From: Cheiracanthium punctorium | Taxonomy: Eukaryota; Arthropoda; Arachnida; Araneae; Cheiracanthiidae | Assembly: GCA_038373885.1 (NCBI GenBank) | Contig: JAWZYV010002511.1 | Span: forward strand, 279,060 to 343,059 | DNA: 64,000 bases | Reading direction: 5' to 3' | Part shown: positions 1 to 12,634 of the stretch, piece by piece | Layout: each line of letters begins with the position of its first letter | How positions within the stretch are numbered: the first letter of the stretch is position 1 | Made by a program: the position numbers and the translations under genes | Notes under the pieces: generated by a model | Database searches by the model: none | Told to the model about the DNA's origin: nothing | What the model saw: the letters and a program-made list of their open reading frames with translations, nothing else

Positions 1-640
1 TTAGGTTTTCAGCCTTCTTTTAAACAAGCGTTAGCAACACATTTTTGCACTTAAAGTGGATTTTAATAAGGACGCAATCTTCTTTCTTTTTTTTTTCCTT
101 ATTCATTGACAAACAACAGTCATCAATCTTATGAGGCTACATTTATTGACCATATAATGGTTAAAAAAAAAATGTAATATAAAACCCCGTTTTCCATATG
201 TTGGGACAGAACAAACGCTCCATTTTGATTTGTCAAAAATGATGAGCAAATATGACACACATTTACCAAGTAGGCACGATATTGCATTGTGCCTACTTGG
301 TAAATTTGCACAATATTCTAATATGGAAAGACCCTCGTTGTTCACAAACAACTAAGCTTCGATAGCGTAGATTTATGACAAAATGAGCTTTATTAAAAAT
401 TTCACAAAGTGAAACCTTGACATTTGGATTATATTACTTTGGAGATAATGTTTGTTTTGTTTTTAAATAACATCCTATTTATTTTCACACCTCTTTGCGT
501 GGCTGTATTTTCATATATAATACAGGGTGCTTCAAAACTCGCGCACATCAACCTTTGTGGTTGAGTTTTGTTATAAGACATATGAATTATGTAAACAATC
601 AGAATGAAGGACAAACAAGGGTTGAACGATTATCTTTATT
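1..640. other. AT-rich DNA without a gene
   Basis: No coding region is supported: the open frames here are short and lack recognisable motifs. The only structure is the perfect hairpin at 261-305, listed separately. From about 523 the sequence reads ACAGGGTGCTTCAAAAC, which may be the outer end of the mariner-type remnant that follows. Confidence 0.6.
261..305. repeat. Perfect 17-bp hairpin
   Basis: ATTTACCAAGTAGGCAC at 261-277 is perfectly inverted at 289-305 around an 11-base spacer. No poly-T tail or gene boundary lies beside it, so a role as terminator is not supported. A small fold-back element remnant is the simplest reading. Confidence 0.85.
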
Positions 641-654
641 CTGAGGTGTCAAAC

Positions 655-1015
655 ATGGTCAAATCACAGTAAATGTTCAAAATGCTGTGCGTTTTCCTGG
701 GCACAAAATCGAACTCTTTTTAGCGGACTAGTCGACACTTTTATGAAGTGTGCGAGAAGTAATGTTCGATATTATATGTATGATGTTAGCTCATCAAGCG
801 TATGGGGATTATTGCTATAGGCGACATTTTTCAGATATTCCCAAAGGAAAAAATTCGGAATTGACAAGTCCGGTGAACGTGGTGGCCAAAATCCTATGGA
901 AATGACACGATCATCGAAAAATTAGGTTAAAACGACCATACCGACCCGTGATGTGTGACACGTTGCACCGTCTTGCTGCAACCAAGCACACCGCAACAAG
1001 GATTACCATGTGGAT
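655..1015 (-). pseudogene. Tc1/mariner-superfamily transposase remnant (C-terminal part)
   Basis: Read on the minus strand, this stretch gives the second catalytic-Asp region QQDGATCHTSR, then after an in-frame stop FFDDRVIS, then FWPPRSPDLSIPNFFLWEYL and NNPHTLDEL. This is the QDGA...PPRSPDL...FFLW(E/G)YL signature of mariner-like DDE transposases, which cut and paste the transposon by acting on its terminal repeats. The N-terminal DNA-binding half and the first catalytic Asp are missing, and there are at least two stop codons, so it is dead. The 5' side runs into a PalA half-copy at about 1038. The superfamily is fairly certain; the exact mariner lineage is not. Confidence 0.75.
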
Positions 1016-1037
1016 GTGCTCGAGTTTAGATAGTTTA

Positions 1038-1120
1038 GATAGCCGCCAAACGTTAGAAAATATAACTAACCACTTTTTGTAAACAGTAATTTTCGACTGA
1101 AAATCTAGCAAAGTTATCAA
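1038..1120. repeat. PalA hairpin MITE, half copy
   Basis: It contains GCCGCCAAACGTTAG followed by the family core ATATAACTAACCACTTTTTG and AAACAGTAATTTTCGACT, as in the complete copies at 11717 and 62035. The opposite arm is absent. It sits at the broken 5' edge of the mariner remnant. Confidence 0.7.
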
Positions 1121-4100
1121 GTTCAGCGGGAGGCACGTTTACTGTTCTGGGGAAGAAAAAAGAAGTGGCGTTGAAGGTAATCTGGAAGTGTATGCATCCA
1201 CGCTGTTTAAAGAAATGGCTAATAGTGTTGTATAAAGATTGGCAGATATGATGGTACTTTTGTACATTCGTGTATGTTAATAAACTAAAGGCTTTTACGC
1301 ATTAACAACTATTAAAATACAATGCTGATTTTAACTACACCAGCAGAATGGAAAAGTTTTTTTCCCTGATCTTACTCAATCGCTGTATCGCTTGAGGGTT
1401 TTTTTTTTTCTAACCCTACTAGGCTAGGTTTTTGTGTGTGTGTGTGTGTCCAATATTAATATTATGTGATGTTGTTAAAGATTAGTAATAGGGGAAAAAT
1501 AATTTAAAAAATACGAACCAAATATTTTACTAGAAAGCCACTTTTTTATTTCCGTTCTGTATGTAGTACACTGAGCCTTAATTATACTTTAATTGCATTT
1601 GTCTTGAAATTTTAGCACTCAAATTATTTCTTAGTATGACGAACTAAAACATATAATAACTTTTTCAGGTTTAAAACTTTTTGCTATCTATTTTTTGCTA
1701 CATTTCTAAAAAAAAACAAAATGACATACGAAAGATTACGGTTTAAATTCCAATCAGTTTTGACAATAATGGGAACAGTAATGACTTCTACACGCAAAGC
1801 CTGGATTGTATCGTTGCTATCTATGTAAAAATACTCTTAAAAACCGAAAGATACTTTTGCTAGTATTTTAGACACAGAGAAATAATTAAAGTGCTTGTTC
1901 CACATATGGTACCAGGTGCCTTATAGGGTTAAGCAAACGGTATTGGTTTATGTAATATTCTAAGTGGCGAACAAGAGGTATGGCCGTTTTAATTTTTGGG
2001 TCCTGAAAGCGACATTTGGATTTTTAAGTTTCCAAGAATTTCTTATATTCTGATTTTGAAAATTCATGATTTCAGGGAAGGCTTAAGAGTACTTTTCTCT
2101 CTGATTTTCTTGATTAAAAGAAGCTCTGCTTAAAATAATTATGCGTTAGAAGAATTTCCTAATTTTTTAAATGTTTTTCAACCAGATGAATTTTAGCTTG
2201 GTAAGTGCAATCTCTTGGATGGAAGTTGTGATTCATAAAAATCCGTTGAAATTTAAGGAGAGCAAAATTTTGATTTCCTCATTCACCAAATTGCAATAAT
2301 TGGTAAATAAATCAAAACTAATTAGCTCAATCTTTACTCATAATTGCGAATGGGGGAAGACCTTTGACATTTTTATATTTTCTTGATCTGCGACCAACTC
2401 TTAAACCCCACCAATCAAAAAGGCGACAATCGACAATTTTTAAAGAAAATTAAGACAATTTTATCAAAAAAAGTGGGCCATTTTAGGAGAATTTATTACA
2501 AATGAAGAATTTCAAAAATATGAGGAAAGCTGTATCCCTGCATATTTAATCATTCTCTTATTGACACAAGCTGGATATAATCAGTAAAAGAAACTGTTGC
2601 TCTAGAACCATAGGCTTTAAAATTATCTATTCAAAAACGTAATCAATTTATTTATCAAAATAAAGCTATAGCAAATTTTATTTCTAATAAAATCTGTAAT
2701 AAAAGCCTTGCTGCAAACTATTCCGGAATATAATTAAACACTTAGTTTAAACAGGAATTTAAAGCATAAAATATTGCAAATATGTAAGCTCGATGGTCGA
2801 AGGTGTCCGAAAGTTTAGAACAATGATTTTAAAATGTAATCTTTACGAAAGTTAATATTGCCGAGTAATTGGGGGCTATGTAAAAGCCGCTTCGCTATTT
2901 ATTAACTTGAATGTAGCTCCTTACTTTGGAGCGCCAAGTACGAACGTAGCTTTCAAGACTATTCACAATAGAGATCAACTTTTCTGGTTATTCAATTTGG
3001 CTATTTAATTCTTATAGAATACTGTTCAATGAGCCAAGAATATCATTTCTTTTCTACAGCAGTGCATTATATCGATTTTTTATGTCTTTTCTTTTTGCAA
3101 AAGAAGGAAAATTAATGCTGTCTCACAGTTTTAGTTTTCTAATAGTTATCTTATAGTTGGAAAATATACATGAAAGTAATTTACTTCTTAAATAACTTCA
3201 TTTGTTCGGGAGGTGGGGGGGGGGGAGGGAAATAAACTGAGAACTGCCGCTTTGGAAAATTTATTTTTCTTAAGTAGAATATAATGTCCCCATGGTAAAA
3301 GCATTTATCTTTATGAGACTTCCATACGCATCTAAAATTTATGATAATAAATTTCCCATTTTAACATGCGTTTCAAACAGTTTCTTAATGCATTATATGA
3401 ACTAAATCTCACATGAAGACAAATTATTTTTTGAGAATATTTTCCCCCGCCAATATCCGTATGACCATGCGAATGCATTCGCTCATCTTGAAAGAAATCG
3501 ATCAAAATGAATACAATCAAGATATCAAACTAAAAGAAAAGTAAAAGGTGTCTTAGGAGAAGATATAAATTGTTCTTACATTCTCTTTCAGACGTTACAT
3601 TTATCAAGAAACTCAATTTCATGTCTCATGAACACTTTCTAAAATGCGATAGAAAATGCGGCAGGGTGAGACGTGAAGGCAGATTAAATTTTGCCATTCT
3701 CGTGTCTCGTCTCATTGTCCTGTAAATTTCAATGACAAGCAAGTGAATTTCATGCCGCCATTATGAGACCTTTGACGCATGAATTCCGTGAGAAAAGAGG
3801 AATTAATCTGAAAATAAAAATGTCTTTCTGATTGAATAAATACATTTTTTAAAAAAGGGGAGAGGTAATTGAGCCAAAAGAAGTTTTGTTTTCCCAGTAT
3901 AGACAATGGACAGCTATTTCATTGGAAGGTTTAGAGTAAAACACTGCATCACGGGATTCTAATTATGATAATTAGGTTCTAAATCCTAGAAGAACCCAAA
4001 CGTAAACCTTTAAAATGAAATCACCTGCTTCAATAATAGCAATAATGGCAAAGCTAGTTGTCTGATCAAAGTAAGCTAGAAATAAATTTGCAACTCTGTC

Positions 4101-4260
4101 AAGTACGAGACTGTATTCGATATTAAAAAATTTCTTTTCTTTAACAGATATTCAAAGTTTTTGTATTTTAAAACGTTTAAAGCTAAAAGATTGTGCAGTT
4201 AAATAAAGAAAATATGGCTTCGTTACGAACTTTAATTATCGATCTTTTTGAAATATAGCA
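1121..4260. other. AT-rich DNA without a gene
   Basis: No gene or named repeat was recognised. It holds a short TG microsatellite at about 1433-1450 and a G-run at about 3211-3226. The scattered open frames are below 70 codons and of random composition. Confidence 0.55.
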
Positions 4261-4262
4261 TA

Positions 4263-4303
4263 GTTGCATATAGCATGATGTATAGCATCATGCTATATGC
4301 AAC
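4263..4303. repeat. Perfect 18-bp hairpin with 5-base loop
   Basis: GTTGCATATAGCATGATG at 4263-4280 is exactly inverted at 4286-4303, with the loop TATAG. It is too short to be a standard element. There is no adjacent gene whose transcript it could terminate or regulate. Confidence 0.9.
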
Positions 4304-4511
4304 ACATAACAAAACATGTTTTATAATGCATGATCTTTTCTTTACTGTGTACTTTTCATAATGAAATCATAACAAAGTGTTCTCTCTTACGTTTCACTCA
4401 ATATATTTCATGTAAATGATAGATATGTTTGCACACAAAAGAAAATTAGATGGCTGTTCGTCAACTGTTTTACTTGCTATATAGTGACGATTTGCAGTAA
4501 AATGCGTCATT

Positions 4512-4655
4512 TACAGTCGACGCTCTTTTGTACGATCGCGTAGGGAGCACTGAAATAGTCCGTGAAATCGAGTTGTAAAATCGTCTATGGTTGTGTAATC
4601 GAGATCAGTGGTTAGTTCGTAATAAAGAAATTTGTAAAAAGGAGCGTCGACTGTA
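4512..4655. mobile_element. Small TA-flanked MITE (144 bp)
   Basis: The termini form an inverted repeat, TACAGTCGACGCTC at 4512 and its complement ending at 4655, with one extra base in the right arm. TA lies at both outer ends, as expected for Tc1/mariner-type insertion. There is no coding capacity, so mobilisation would need a transposase supplied elsewhere. The element reads as a deletion derivative; its parent is not in this window. Confidence 0.7.
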
Positions 4656-4798
4656 TTGCAGTTTCCCCATGACTCATGTGCGGGTTGCATCTTCATGCCA
4701 TATTAAAGTGCGATATTTTATAATGTGGATCAACCCACAAAAACTTAATATGTTGAGAGCTTTTCTCCAAGAAATGCAATGCAATATGTAGCCACCCA

Positions 4799-4968
4799 GA
4801 TGTTGTAGTGGCTTAAGAACCATTCAATCACGCCTTGGGCTCGAGTTTGACTCTGGCCGAACATTGGGCGCCTGCGGCGCCATAATAAAATGACCAGTGG
4901 TTCAGGCTTTTGGAGTAGCAAAAGGCTTGTGACCAGTGCCAATCCATTGTGAAAAAAATAATTATATG
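4799..4968 (+). mobile_element. SINE-2, tRNA-derived short interspersed element
   Basis: The head contains an A-box-like TTGTAGTGGCTTAAGAACC and a degenerate B-box GAGTTTGACTC, matching the layout of the copies at 22.3 and 26.9 kb. The shared body elements are CCATAATAAA, AGTAGCAAAAGGC, CCAATCCATTGTG, then an A-rich tail. SINEs of this type are transcribed by RNA polymerase III from the internal boxes and copied by LINE machinery. This is the most diverged of the three copies. Confidence 0.6.
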
Positions 4969-4989
4969 GATATATATATGTGTGTGTGT

Positions 4990-6180
4990 GTACAGAATAA
5001 TTTTCTATTAAATAGTTAAATATTCCTTACAGGAAAAAATGAAGAGATCGAATTCTTTAAATTAACTGAATCTTCTTCGTTTTTTAGTAAATTATAAGTA
5101 TTAGTAACACAATAAGCAACTTCCAATATACTCTAAAATACTAATATTTAACTTGGTTATGTAAAACTAACTTAACATAAGTAAGTGTTATAAAACTGGT
5201 TTATACTACACTAATTTCAGTTACATATCTCATATTTTCTGTGCGTTGGTACGCCTATCTTTCCAATAGTAACATAATGTTACGTTAAGAAAAATTTCTA
5301 AAAAAAAAAATATCTATTCCAAAGATTTCCAATTATTTACGGGATTTATTCTCCGTTATATATTTTTCCCGATTGTAGGGGGAAAAGCTTTCCTCCAAAA
5401 AATATACTTTTTATTTAAAGATTTGCATGCAGTACAAAAAGAAATCGCCATCTCACAGCTTATGTGCCCCGATAAAAAAATGTTGGTAACTTTAAGTCAA
5501 AGTTCCCAAGATGCTTGCTCAACATTGCCCACGATAAAAATTCTTATCATATCGTTGCCCGTAAAGCATATATATATATACGCACGCTTCTCGTTTAGTT
5601 TCGGCGATATAGCAAAAGGATACATAACTCTCAAAAACCCAGGACTTTTATTTCTAGATTTTGTATGCAAGAAGGCGTGGTATCTCACGAATATATTCAC
5701 GGACAGGAAAACTGGGAAATAGGATCTTTTTTTCTCTACAGGCGAAAGAAGAATAAGTTTTTTTGGATATGCTCATTTGTTGATGCAAATCTGTTTTCCG
5801 TATAACTCTTGCGAAATTCTGTTACTTAATTACACCTCTTATATTCTAGTCACTTTCTAGTATTTTTTCTAGTGTGTAAAAATTAAGCAAAAAGAGTCAG
5901 ATTTTTAAAAAATTACGCATTTATACACCTTCCAACAAGGAGAAAGCATAATTTTCGAATCATCAATTCAAATGAGATGTTTTGAAAATATAGCCTCTGA
6001 AAATTGCAATCGCTGACGAAAATTTTAAGAGCTAGTAGACGTGCAATCTCAAGAAATCATGGTTTAGACATTTTAAAAAGTGTCCATAGCTGAAGTAGTA
6101 TTTTGAATTTATAAATTTCGAACAAACCATAGCGTCATCGTCAAGGCGCATCACTGACTAGATATGGTGCATCACTGACA
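4990..6180. other. AT-rich DNA without a gene
   Basis: The longest frame, 5423-5722 on the plus strand, has 99 codons but no recognisable domain and an unremarkable composition. Nothing else is supported. Confidence 0.5.
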
Positions 6181-6185
6181 GGCTA

Positions 6186-6352
6186 TGGTGCTGACATTTT
6201 AGCCACACCCCTTTGCACCTGAAGAGTCATGTGACCAAGTGGGTGTGACCATCTTAGTCCGAGATATCCATAATAAGATGGTCACAACCTCTTGGTCACA
6301 TGACTACGAGTGCAAAAGGGTGTTACCAAAATGTCAGTATCACAATCTGTAT
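6186..6352. mobile_element. Palindromic MITE-like element (about 165 bp)
   Basis: A left arm of about 70 bases (6187-6255) is inverted with mismatches at about 6273-6351. Shared blocks include TGACATTTT, AGTCATGTGACCAAG and GTGACCATCTTA. The almost complete fold with a short spacer fits a hairpin MITE. Short repeats (GCATCACTGAC) lie just to the left. No clear target duplication was identified. Confidence 0.65.
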
Positions 6353-6644
6353 ATCACGTGAGAGACGTCAAGGCGTCAAGTTAGTACCCAGGAAGTATTG
6401 AGTTCTGAGCAAACATATTATTTTTTATTTCTTTCATTCATTTAATGGCATTTAGTTTAATCATAGAATTACATTAATTTCAACGTCACGAGTTGTGCTA
6501 CTGAATATATTTAAAGTAAACTAAAAATGTGTTGCATTGTACTTTCGTAATATAATACTGAGAATTCTAAGATTTTGGGTCTTATATTTTGCATAAAAAA
6601 AGAATGTATCACTAACTACATTCCAACAAAGTGCACATATCCGC

Positions 6645-7475
6645 GATTGTAATATTACCACGGTTGTGTAGAAACACTGCCTGCCATCTTTGGAAGAATG
6701 CAATGGGAAAGGCGAAACGATGGTAGTGCCACTTGCGTTACCAGCCTAGCCCAATGCATAGACGCTTTAAATTAATTTTTTATAATAAGAACCATTAACA
6801 AATACTGGTGTTGGAATGTAAAATTGATAAAAACTTTGTATAACAGCGCACACATATAATAACACATTTCAAATGAAAACCCAAATCTGCTAAATTTAGA
6901 ACTCATGATGAAGGTGCATGAATAACTTAAAATGATGCTTTCTTTTTAAATATAATATATTGGAAATGTTGATGTCCATAGTTTTATAGTAGTAAGCGTA
7001 GAAAATAATCTGATGTATTCATAATCAGCTGTTTTCTTATTTGAAATTTTTAAAGGCTTAAACAAAGTCCTGCAACTAAATCATTGAACCTTTTTAATTG
7101 GAGAAATTATTATATATTATTATTATTATTATTATTTTAAAATGGTGGAGAGGGCTTGAATTGAAAACAAACTATTTTCAAAATGCAGTCATTAGTTGTT
7201 TTAGATTCTTTTTAAAACGATCTATAGAAGGAAAACACATGAAGCATCCATAAATGGTATTTATCAACAATGTGTGTTATTATACAGAGTTTTTATCAAT
7301 TTTACTTTCTAATACCAGTATTTGTTATCAGTTCTTGTTTTAAAACATATTAATTTAAATTGTTCGTATGTTGATATAGGTAGCTAACGTAAGTGGCGCT
7401 ACTTACCGTTAAACCTCTCCCAATCATTGCGTTCTTCCAAAGGCAATGCTTCTGAAAGGCGGTGATATTATACTC
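6645..7475. repeat. Large foldback: two ~210-bp inverted arms around a ~400-bp loop
   Basis: The arm at about 6645-6858 is inverted at about 7264-7475. Paired blocks include TTTGGAAGAATGCAATG with its counterpart near 7420-7442, GTGCCACTTGCGTTA with TAACGTAAGTGGCGC, and ACAAATACTGGT...AAAATTGATAAAAACT with the complement near 7285-7325. Identity looks like about 80 percent by eye. The loop has no coding frame of interest. Two head-to-head copies of an unclassified repeat would look the same. Confidence 0.7.
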
Positions 7476-7479
7476 TTTC

Positions 7480-9920
7480 CTTGAGAGTCAAATGATTGTT
7501 TACGCTACAAATTTTCGACGTTTTCAGACTCAAACACGAGAAATCACATATTCAGTATTGCTTTCTTAGGCCACAAAGAGTTTAAATTATTATTCTGGTG
7601 AAAGCAGTTTAAGAAATAATATTTTAAATACTCATATTAAAAGTTGAAATTAGATTTTTGTAGAAAGTTATTCGAATGCTCATCGTAAGCATTTATACTT
7701 TTTAACTGATGAGTGGGAGGGAAAAAGGCCCCTATACATATTTTGACACAGAATATGTGCAAAATTTATTAGATTGATTACTAATAAAGCATTTTAATAA
7801 AAAGAAACACGATACAAATAATACTTTAAACTTTCAACAATTGTTTGCACACTTTCTACAACGTCGTAATGTTTGATATCGATTTTAAACAACCTATGAC
7901 ATCAATTATATCCAAGCGACATTACACAATTAATACTAATGTCAACAACCATATAAACGGATACAAGTTTGCAGTTTTCAAAATAATTTATCTGAAATAT
8001 AGCGTCAATTAAAGTAATGAAGACACATTAAAGATAAAAATAACGCTATTTCATCGTGTGAAATTACCTTACGTTTCGTTTAGAAAAAAAAAAAAAGAAA
8101 CATCGAATTCATATTCCTTTTTTCAACCTGGAAATGAGAAAAAATTTTTCCTGGATCATTTTTAAGAAATTGCGGACGAAATTAGTTTCAAAAACAGTGT
8201 TCTAGCTAATTTATTCTTACCTCATTACGCGTTCACTTCTGTCGTACAAAATTAAATGAGATGCATCTACATTTGTTACATTTTCTTATATTTTTTCTTC
8301 TTAACTATATACGCCATTAAGCTAACTTTATCCATTACATTTTGAGTTTTTTTCTAGTAATGGGAAGGGCTTTTCCTTTATGTTATATGCATATATTGTA
8401 TGTATTTAATTTATCTTCCATATAAAGAATGTGTTAATGCTTACGAAAAAAAAATTTCATTTTGAAAGTTGTAAGAAAATAAGAATAATTGCGCTGTACT
8501 GAAGTATTAACGTATATAAATATATGTATTTTTGTTATGTGTATGCATTTATAAATGGATGTGCATGTGCACTGATCAACTTTTTTATTAAAGTACCACC
8601 TGAAAGCAAGTTCTTACGGTGAGAATAGCTTTCTTAAAAAAACATACAAATAGCACAAAGTGTCTTATTTTGAAACTACCGTGGGATATATTATTTTAGG
8701 ATTACTTATTGTTTAATTGTAGTAAGGCGCCTGTCGAAAAATTATGAATATAACGACACATTTAATTTCAAGAAATATTTATTAACTGTATTATCGTTAC
8801 ATATCATCGAACAAACGGTTACTGTTTTGAAAATTCATAAGCTGGTGGTTACCATTACATGATTAAAACAATTGATGTGGAAGATTATATCCGCGTCTTA
8901 AATTAAAAACAATTCATGTGGAATCTGAAATGCGCAATTGAAATATTCAAATACTCCATAGTTCAGCAGGAAAAATAGTTTATTTATTTTAATCGCTTGG
9001 AAAATGTCAAACGGTGCCATCTCGCGGAGCCATTTAAAGTCTCACAAATTTCGAATACACTTTGATGTAACGTAAACTTAGTGGTAGAGTTTATCAGTCT
9101 CGTGTAATTTTTAATTTATGACATCACGGTTTGACTACCATAAAAGAAAGCCCAGTTAACTCAGTTAATTTAGGTGATTAGTTCGCTCAGTTAGTTGGTT
9201 GTTATACAGTTATTCAGAACAACTTATGAAACAGTTATTCTATAATTTACTACGAAAAAAGTTCCCAAAAATTTTTTTCTTTATGTAGAACCGTTATGGA
9301 AGTATGTAATCCTATGTTAAAAAATGGTTTTATAAAATTAAATCGTTTAAAACCTAAAACATAGTAGTGTTTTCAAATAGACACTCATGATATTACAAGG
9401 TATTGGAAAGATCTGCTTTTTCAGCTCAATTTAAACCATGAGTAATATTCCAATCTTAAGAGGTCAAAATTTGCAACTTGTTACATGCAAATAGCTTCAT
9501 TAAGATTGGGTTTTGTTGATAGTTTAATTCCCTTTGAATAATAAACTAAAGTGAAGTCTTTCGCTAATTCCGCAATATATCGCGAAAAATGGAAACCTTG
9601 GCAAGTAATCATTGCAGTTGATAAATATTTTACAAAATTTGCAAAGTTTAATTTTAAATTGTCTGAAAATTCACTGCTTATTGTTTAGTTTGTGTAACCA
9701 CCTTTTACGCTACCAAATTTCATTTTATTCACTACAGCTGTTTCGACAAAATCCCCGGAAAATGACTTACGTTGTTTTTGAAAAATATATAAACTTGATT
9801 CAAAATCTTCAAAAATTCGGAAGCAGATTGTATAAATTAAGTAACTATCAATCATATTACCAAATTTGATTCTATTCTCTTGAGGCGCTTTTACGTAATA
9901 CTCGAACAAAATGGTCTGTT
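7480..9920. other. AT-rich DNA without a gene
   Basis: No coding region, RNA gene or repeat was recognised. A TTA microsatellite lies just upstream of this stretch at about 7108-7137, within the foldback loop. Confidence 0.5.
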
Positions 9921-10024
9921 CTCTCTAGATGTAGCGTGAATATGCGTTAGAGCTCCTTGAAAAGTCCTCTGACCAAGGCATCCCCCCTTAGACAGATGTG
10001 CCTCGTGTAGGCTTGCCGTAACAC
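9921..10024 (+). mobile_element. SINE-1, 3' part only
   Basis: The reverse complement closely matches 29838-29950 in the fuller copy. Shared parts are GATGTA(G/A)(C/A)GTGAATA, the AAAAGTCCTC block, and the terminal CTCGTGTAGGC(T/C)TGCC followed by AACACAA. The tRNA-like head is missing, as expected for a 5'-truncated copy. Orientation is plus, opposite to the other three copies. Confidence 0.65.
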
Positions 10025-11716
10025 AATAACTCAAACTCAATCTCTAACAAAAATCAATATTCTCAAAATTTAAAACAAATCAAATTTCAATTAACATTAT
10101 TGAAGTTCAGCAATCCCTTTTCATTAGTTCAAATGCTTTAAAATGATGTTCGAAGAATTGCACAGTTTTCACAAAATCCAAAAACTTTAGTATAAATTTT
10201 GACATGAAATCGACTGCTGCCTATACTTCAAGTTGTTTTTCTATTTAACATTACCAAATGTTAATTTATTCACCTCATATATTATATGACGCCTGCAGGA
10301 AAAGCAATACCGCAAGTTTCTCAAAATGTAAAAATTCATTATTCAATATTTAAAACAAAACAAAAGTGTCACCTTTTATTTAAGCCTCTATTATATAAAC
10401 AAAATTCATTCCATTCACTTGATCTGCTTTCTAACGATAAGTAAACAATTTTTTTTTTGTGCTTTTATAACTGTTTTTCTCTATTGTTTGCTACGATTTT
10501 TAATATTATTTAGTTGATGAATTTCAAATCCTTTAATGTTGCAATAACATGTCAAAGCGTTTACTGAAATATTTTCATAACAATTTTTATGTTATTTAAA
10601 TAAAATCAGTATTACTTTTCATCATTTTCTCTACACGTCTACCTAGTCATGAATTACTCTGATAGAAAAGTGAGCCTTAAAAGCTTTTGTTTCCCAGAGG
10701 ATTATTAAGCTCGTAACATTAAAAATACTGGAGCATTTAAACTGCACGTACATTAATTTGCAAATCCATAACCACTCTGTTTACGGCGCTGCGTGTCTTT
10801 ACAGAAATGTAAACAAGCAAGGAACAAATTCTAAATGGTTTATCAGTACAACGCTTACAACTGACGACAATCTGAGTAAACAAAGTGGGTTTTAATATAA
10901 TCTTGTGTCATCAGGGAATGCTAATTAGTTCGAACAAACTTTAAAAGTGCATTTAAGTTATAACGAGAACAGTTTATTGAGATAAATATTTGCACAAACA
11001 AGTAGCGCACGAAGACTGGGGATGACAAGTGCGTTTTATTTTTAATTTCATATATCCCTGTGCGACTGCCTCCTATTTTAAAAATTACTTTCAACAGTAA
11101 GAATTTCAAAAATGAAAGATGTTTACAATTGCTACTTCGGACCCTTTACAGTTTTAATTAACGAACGATATACATTTCCAAGCTAATTTCTTAGGCTTAC
11201 GTACAGGTGCGAAGCAATTTCGCTCAACAAAGCAAATTATACCATTTACTCAGAGAAATTCTCATATTTTTTCTCTGAGAATAATTTACTTCAGAGAGGC
11301 GCAGTCAAATAACGTGAAAAATATTTGAAAATAAATAGTAAAGCAATATTGTTATAAATGTTGAAACAAACTTATGCTTAATTAAAATAATACCTAGAAG
11401 ACAAGGAATGCATTAGGTAGTATACTTATTAATGAAAGGATAAAAAGTGCATTCACATAGCGTTAGAACTTAAATGAAAGAAAACACTTTATATGCATAC
11501 ACGAGGTCTTTAGCAGTTTCTACATTTTTTTATTGTTGTTTCATTGTTCTCTTTGTGGACCACACGATGCACCATTATGGTACGTTCAGATTACATCTTC
11601 AAATTAGAACAGACTATGGTTATTACCAACTAAAACGCAATCCTGGATTCTCAAATTTTAGAAACTTTGAAATCTAACTTTACCGCACAAATGGAATACT
11701 TTTAATGAGTACATCA
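10025..11716. other. AT-rich DNA without a gene
   Basis: Nothing recognisable: short random frames only. Confidence 0.5.
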
Positions 11717-11893
11717 TAGGTGCCAAGTATTACGGAACATAATTAACCACTTTTTGTGAACGGTAATTTTCTGTTTAAAATATATCAGAATTTCTGCGTT
11801 TAAGGCCGACCCTTGCAACTATTTTGGAAAATTATTCACAAATATTACTGCTTACAAAAAGTGGTTAATTATATTCTGTAATCTTGGCACCTA
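11717..11893. mobile_element. PalA hairpin MITE, complete copy (177 bp)
   Basis: The termini TAGGTGCCAAG and CTTGGCACCTA continue inward as TTACGGAAYATAATTAACCACTTTTTG..AACRGTAATTTT and its complement, so most of the element folds on itself. The flanks TGAGTACAT and TGACTACAT suggest a 9-10 bp target duplication with one mismatch. The length is identical to the copy at 62035-62211. There is no coding capacity. A duplication of this size would suit a Mutator-like transposase, but that is inference. Confidence 0.85.
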
Positions 11894-12095
11894 TGACTAC
11901 ATAAATAAAATGTAATTTACATTCCCGTCACAGTGCTGCCTATCTTTACGCACCTAAAAAATCCTGCAGCAAAACGAATGTGTAGGATATCAATTCCATT
12001 ATCCTCTTCAATCTACCAATCGAATTCAAACTTCCAATACTGATAATTGAAGATCGCAGTGAATAGCATTGCAGTTTGCAGAGATACGATTATAG

Positions 12096-12112
12096 TGATG
12101 ATGATGATGATA
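12096..12112. repeat. TGA/GAT microsatellite
   Basis: Five tandem GAT units. Confidence 0.8.
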
Positions 12113-12317
12113 TTTATTTATTTTTTTTTTCTTTTAAACGCTTTCAACAGCTTCCTCCAACTGTCCTTGACACTGGCATCCTTCCCTTGCACTAGCCAAC
12201 ATAGATCTTAACCTACAATAACACAGCTACCTACTTTAACGCTTCCTTCGGAAGACTTCAAGCCTCTACTTCCTTTACAACAGTGAGACTTCGAAGTAGA
12301 TCCCAAATTTTAACATG

Positions 12318-12387
12318 AAAAGCTGTTTGAAATTTGTGGTGCGAAATGTTCCAAACAAAAGCGTAAAACTTGGCAGCTATGCAATAA
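12318..12387. repeat. PalA-related hairpin, half copy
   Basis: It carries GAAATTTGTGGTGCGAAATGTTCC and ends ACTTGGCAGCTATGCAATAA, matching the right half of the related element at 50385-50542. The left arm is absent. Confidence 0.5.
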
Positions 12388-12634
12388 CATTTATTTTAAA
12401 AGAATTATTTTGTTGAAAACTTTTAAAAAATATAGTAATGACAATGTCGCTGTATATTTCTCTTTGATTTCTTTTACCAAATGTTAGTATTGATGATAAT
12501 GTGAGTTAACCTTAAAGACTCTCCATGCATGCATGTACGTTAATCAAAGGAATTGATACAGTTTTAGTATAGATTATAGACTTTCAGAACAGAAATAAAA
12601 TGTAGGCTAATTAAAATAACGTACTGTGTTCGGA

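Noticed and set aside
1..20. Telomeric TTAGG repeat at the window start
   Set aside because: Only a single TTAGG occurs; there is no tandem run.
5423..5722. 99-codon plus-strand frame
   Set aside because: No motif, a competing antisense frame of similar quality, and a TA microsatellite within it.
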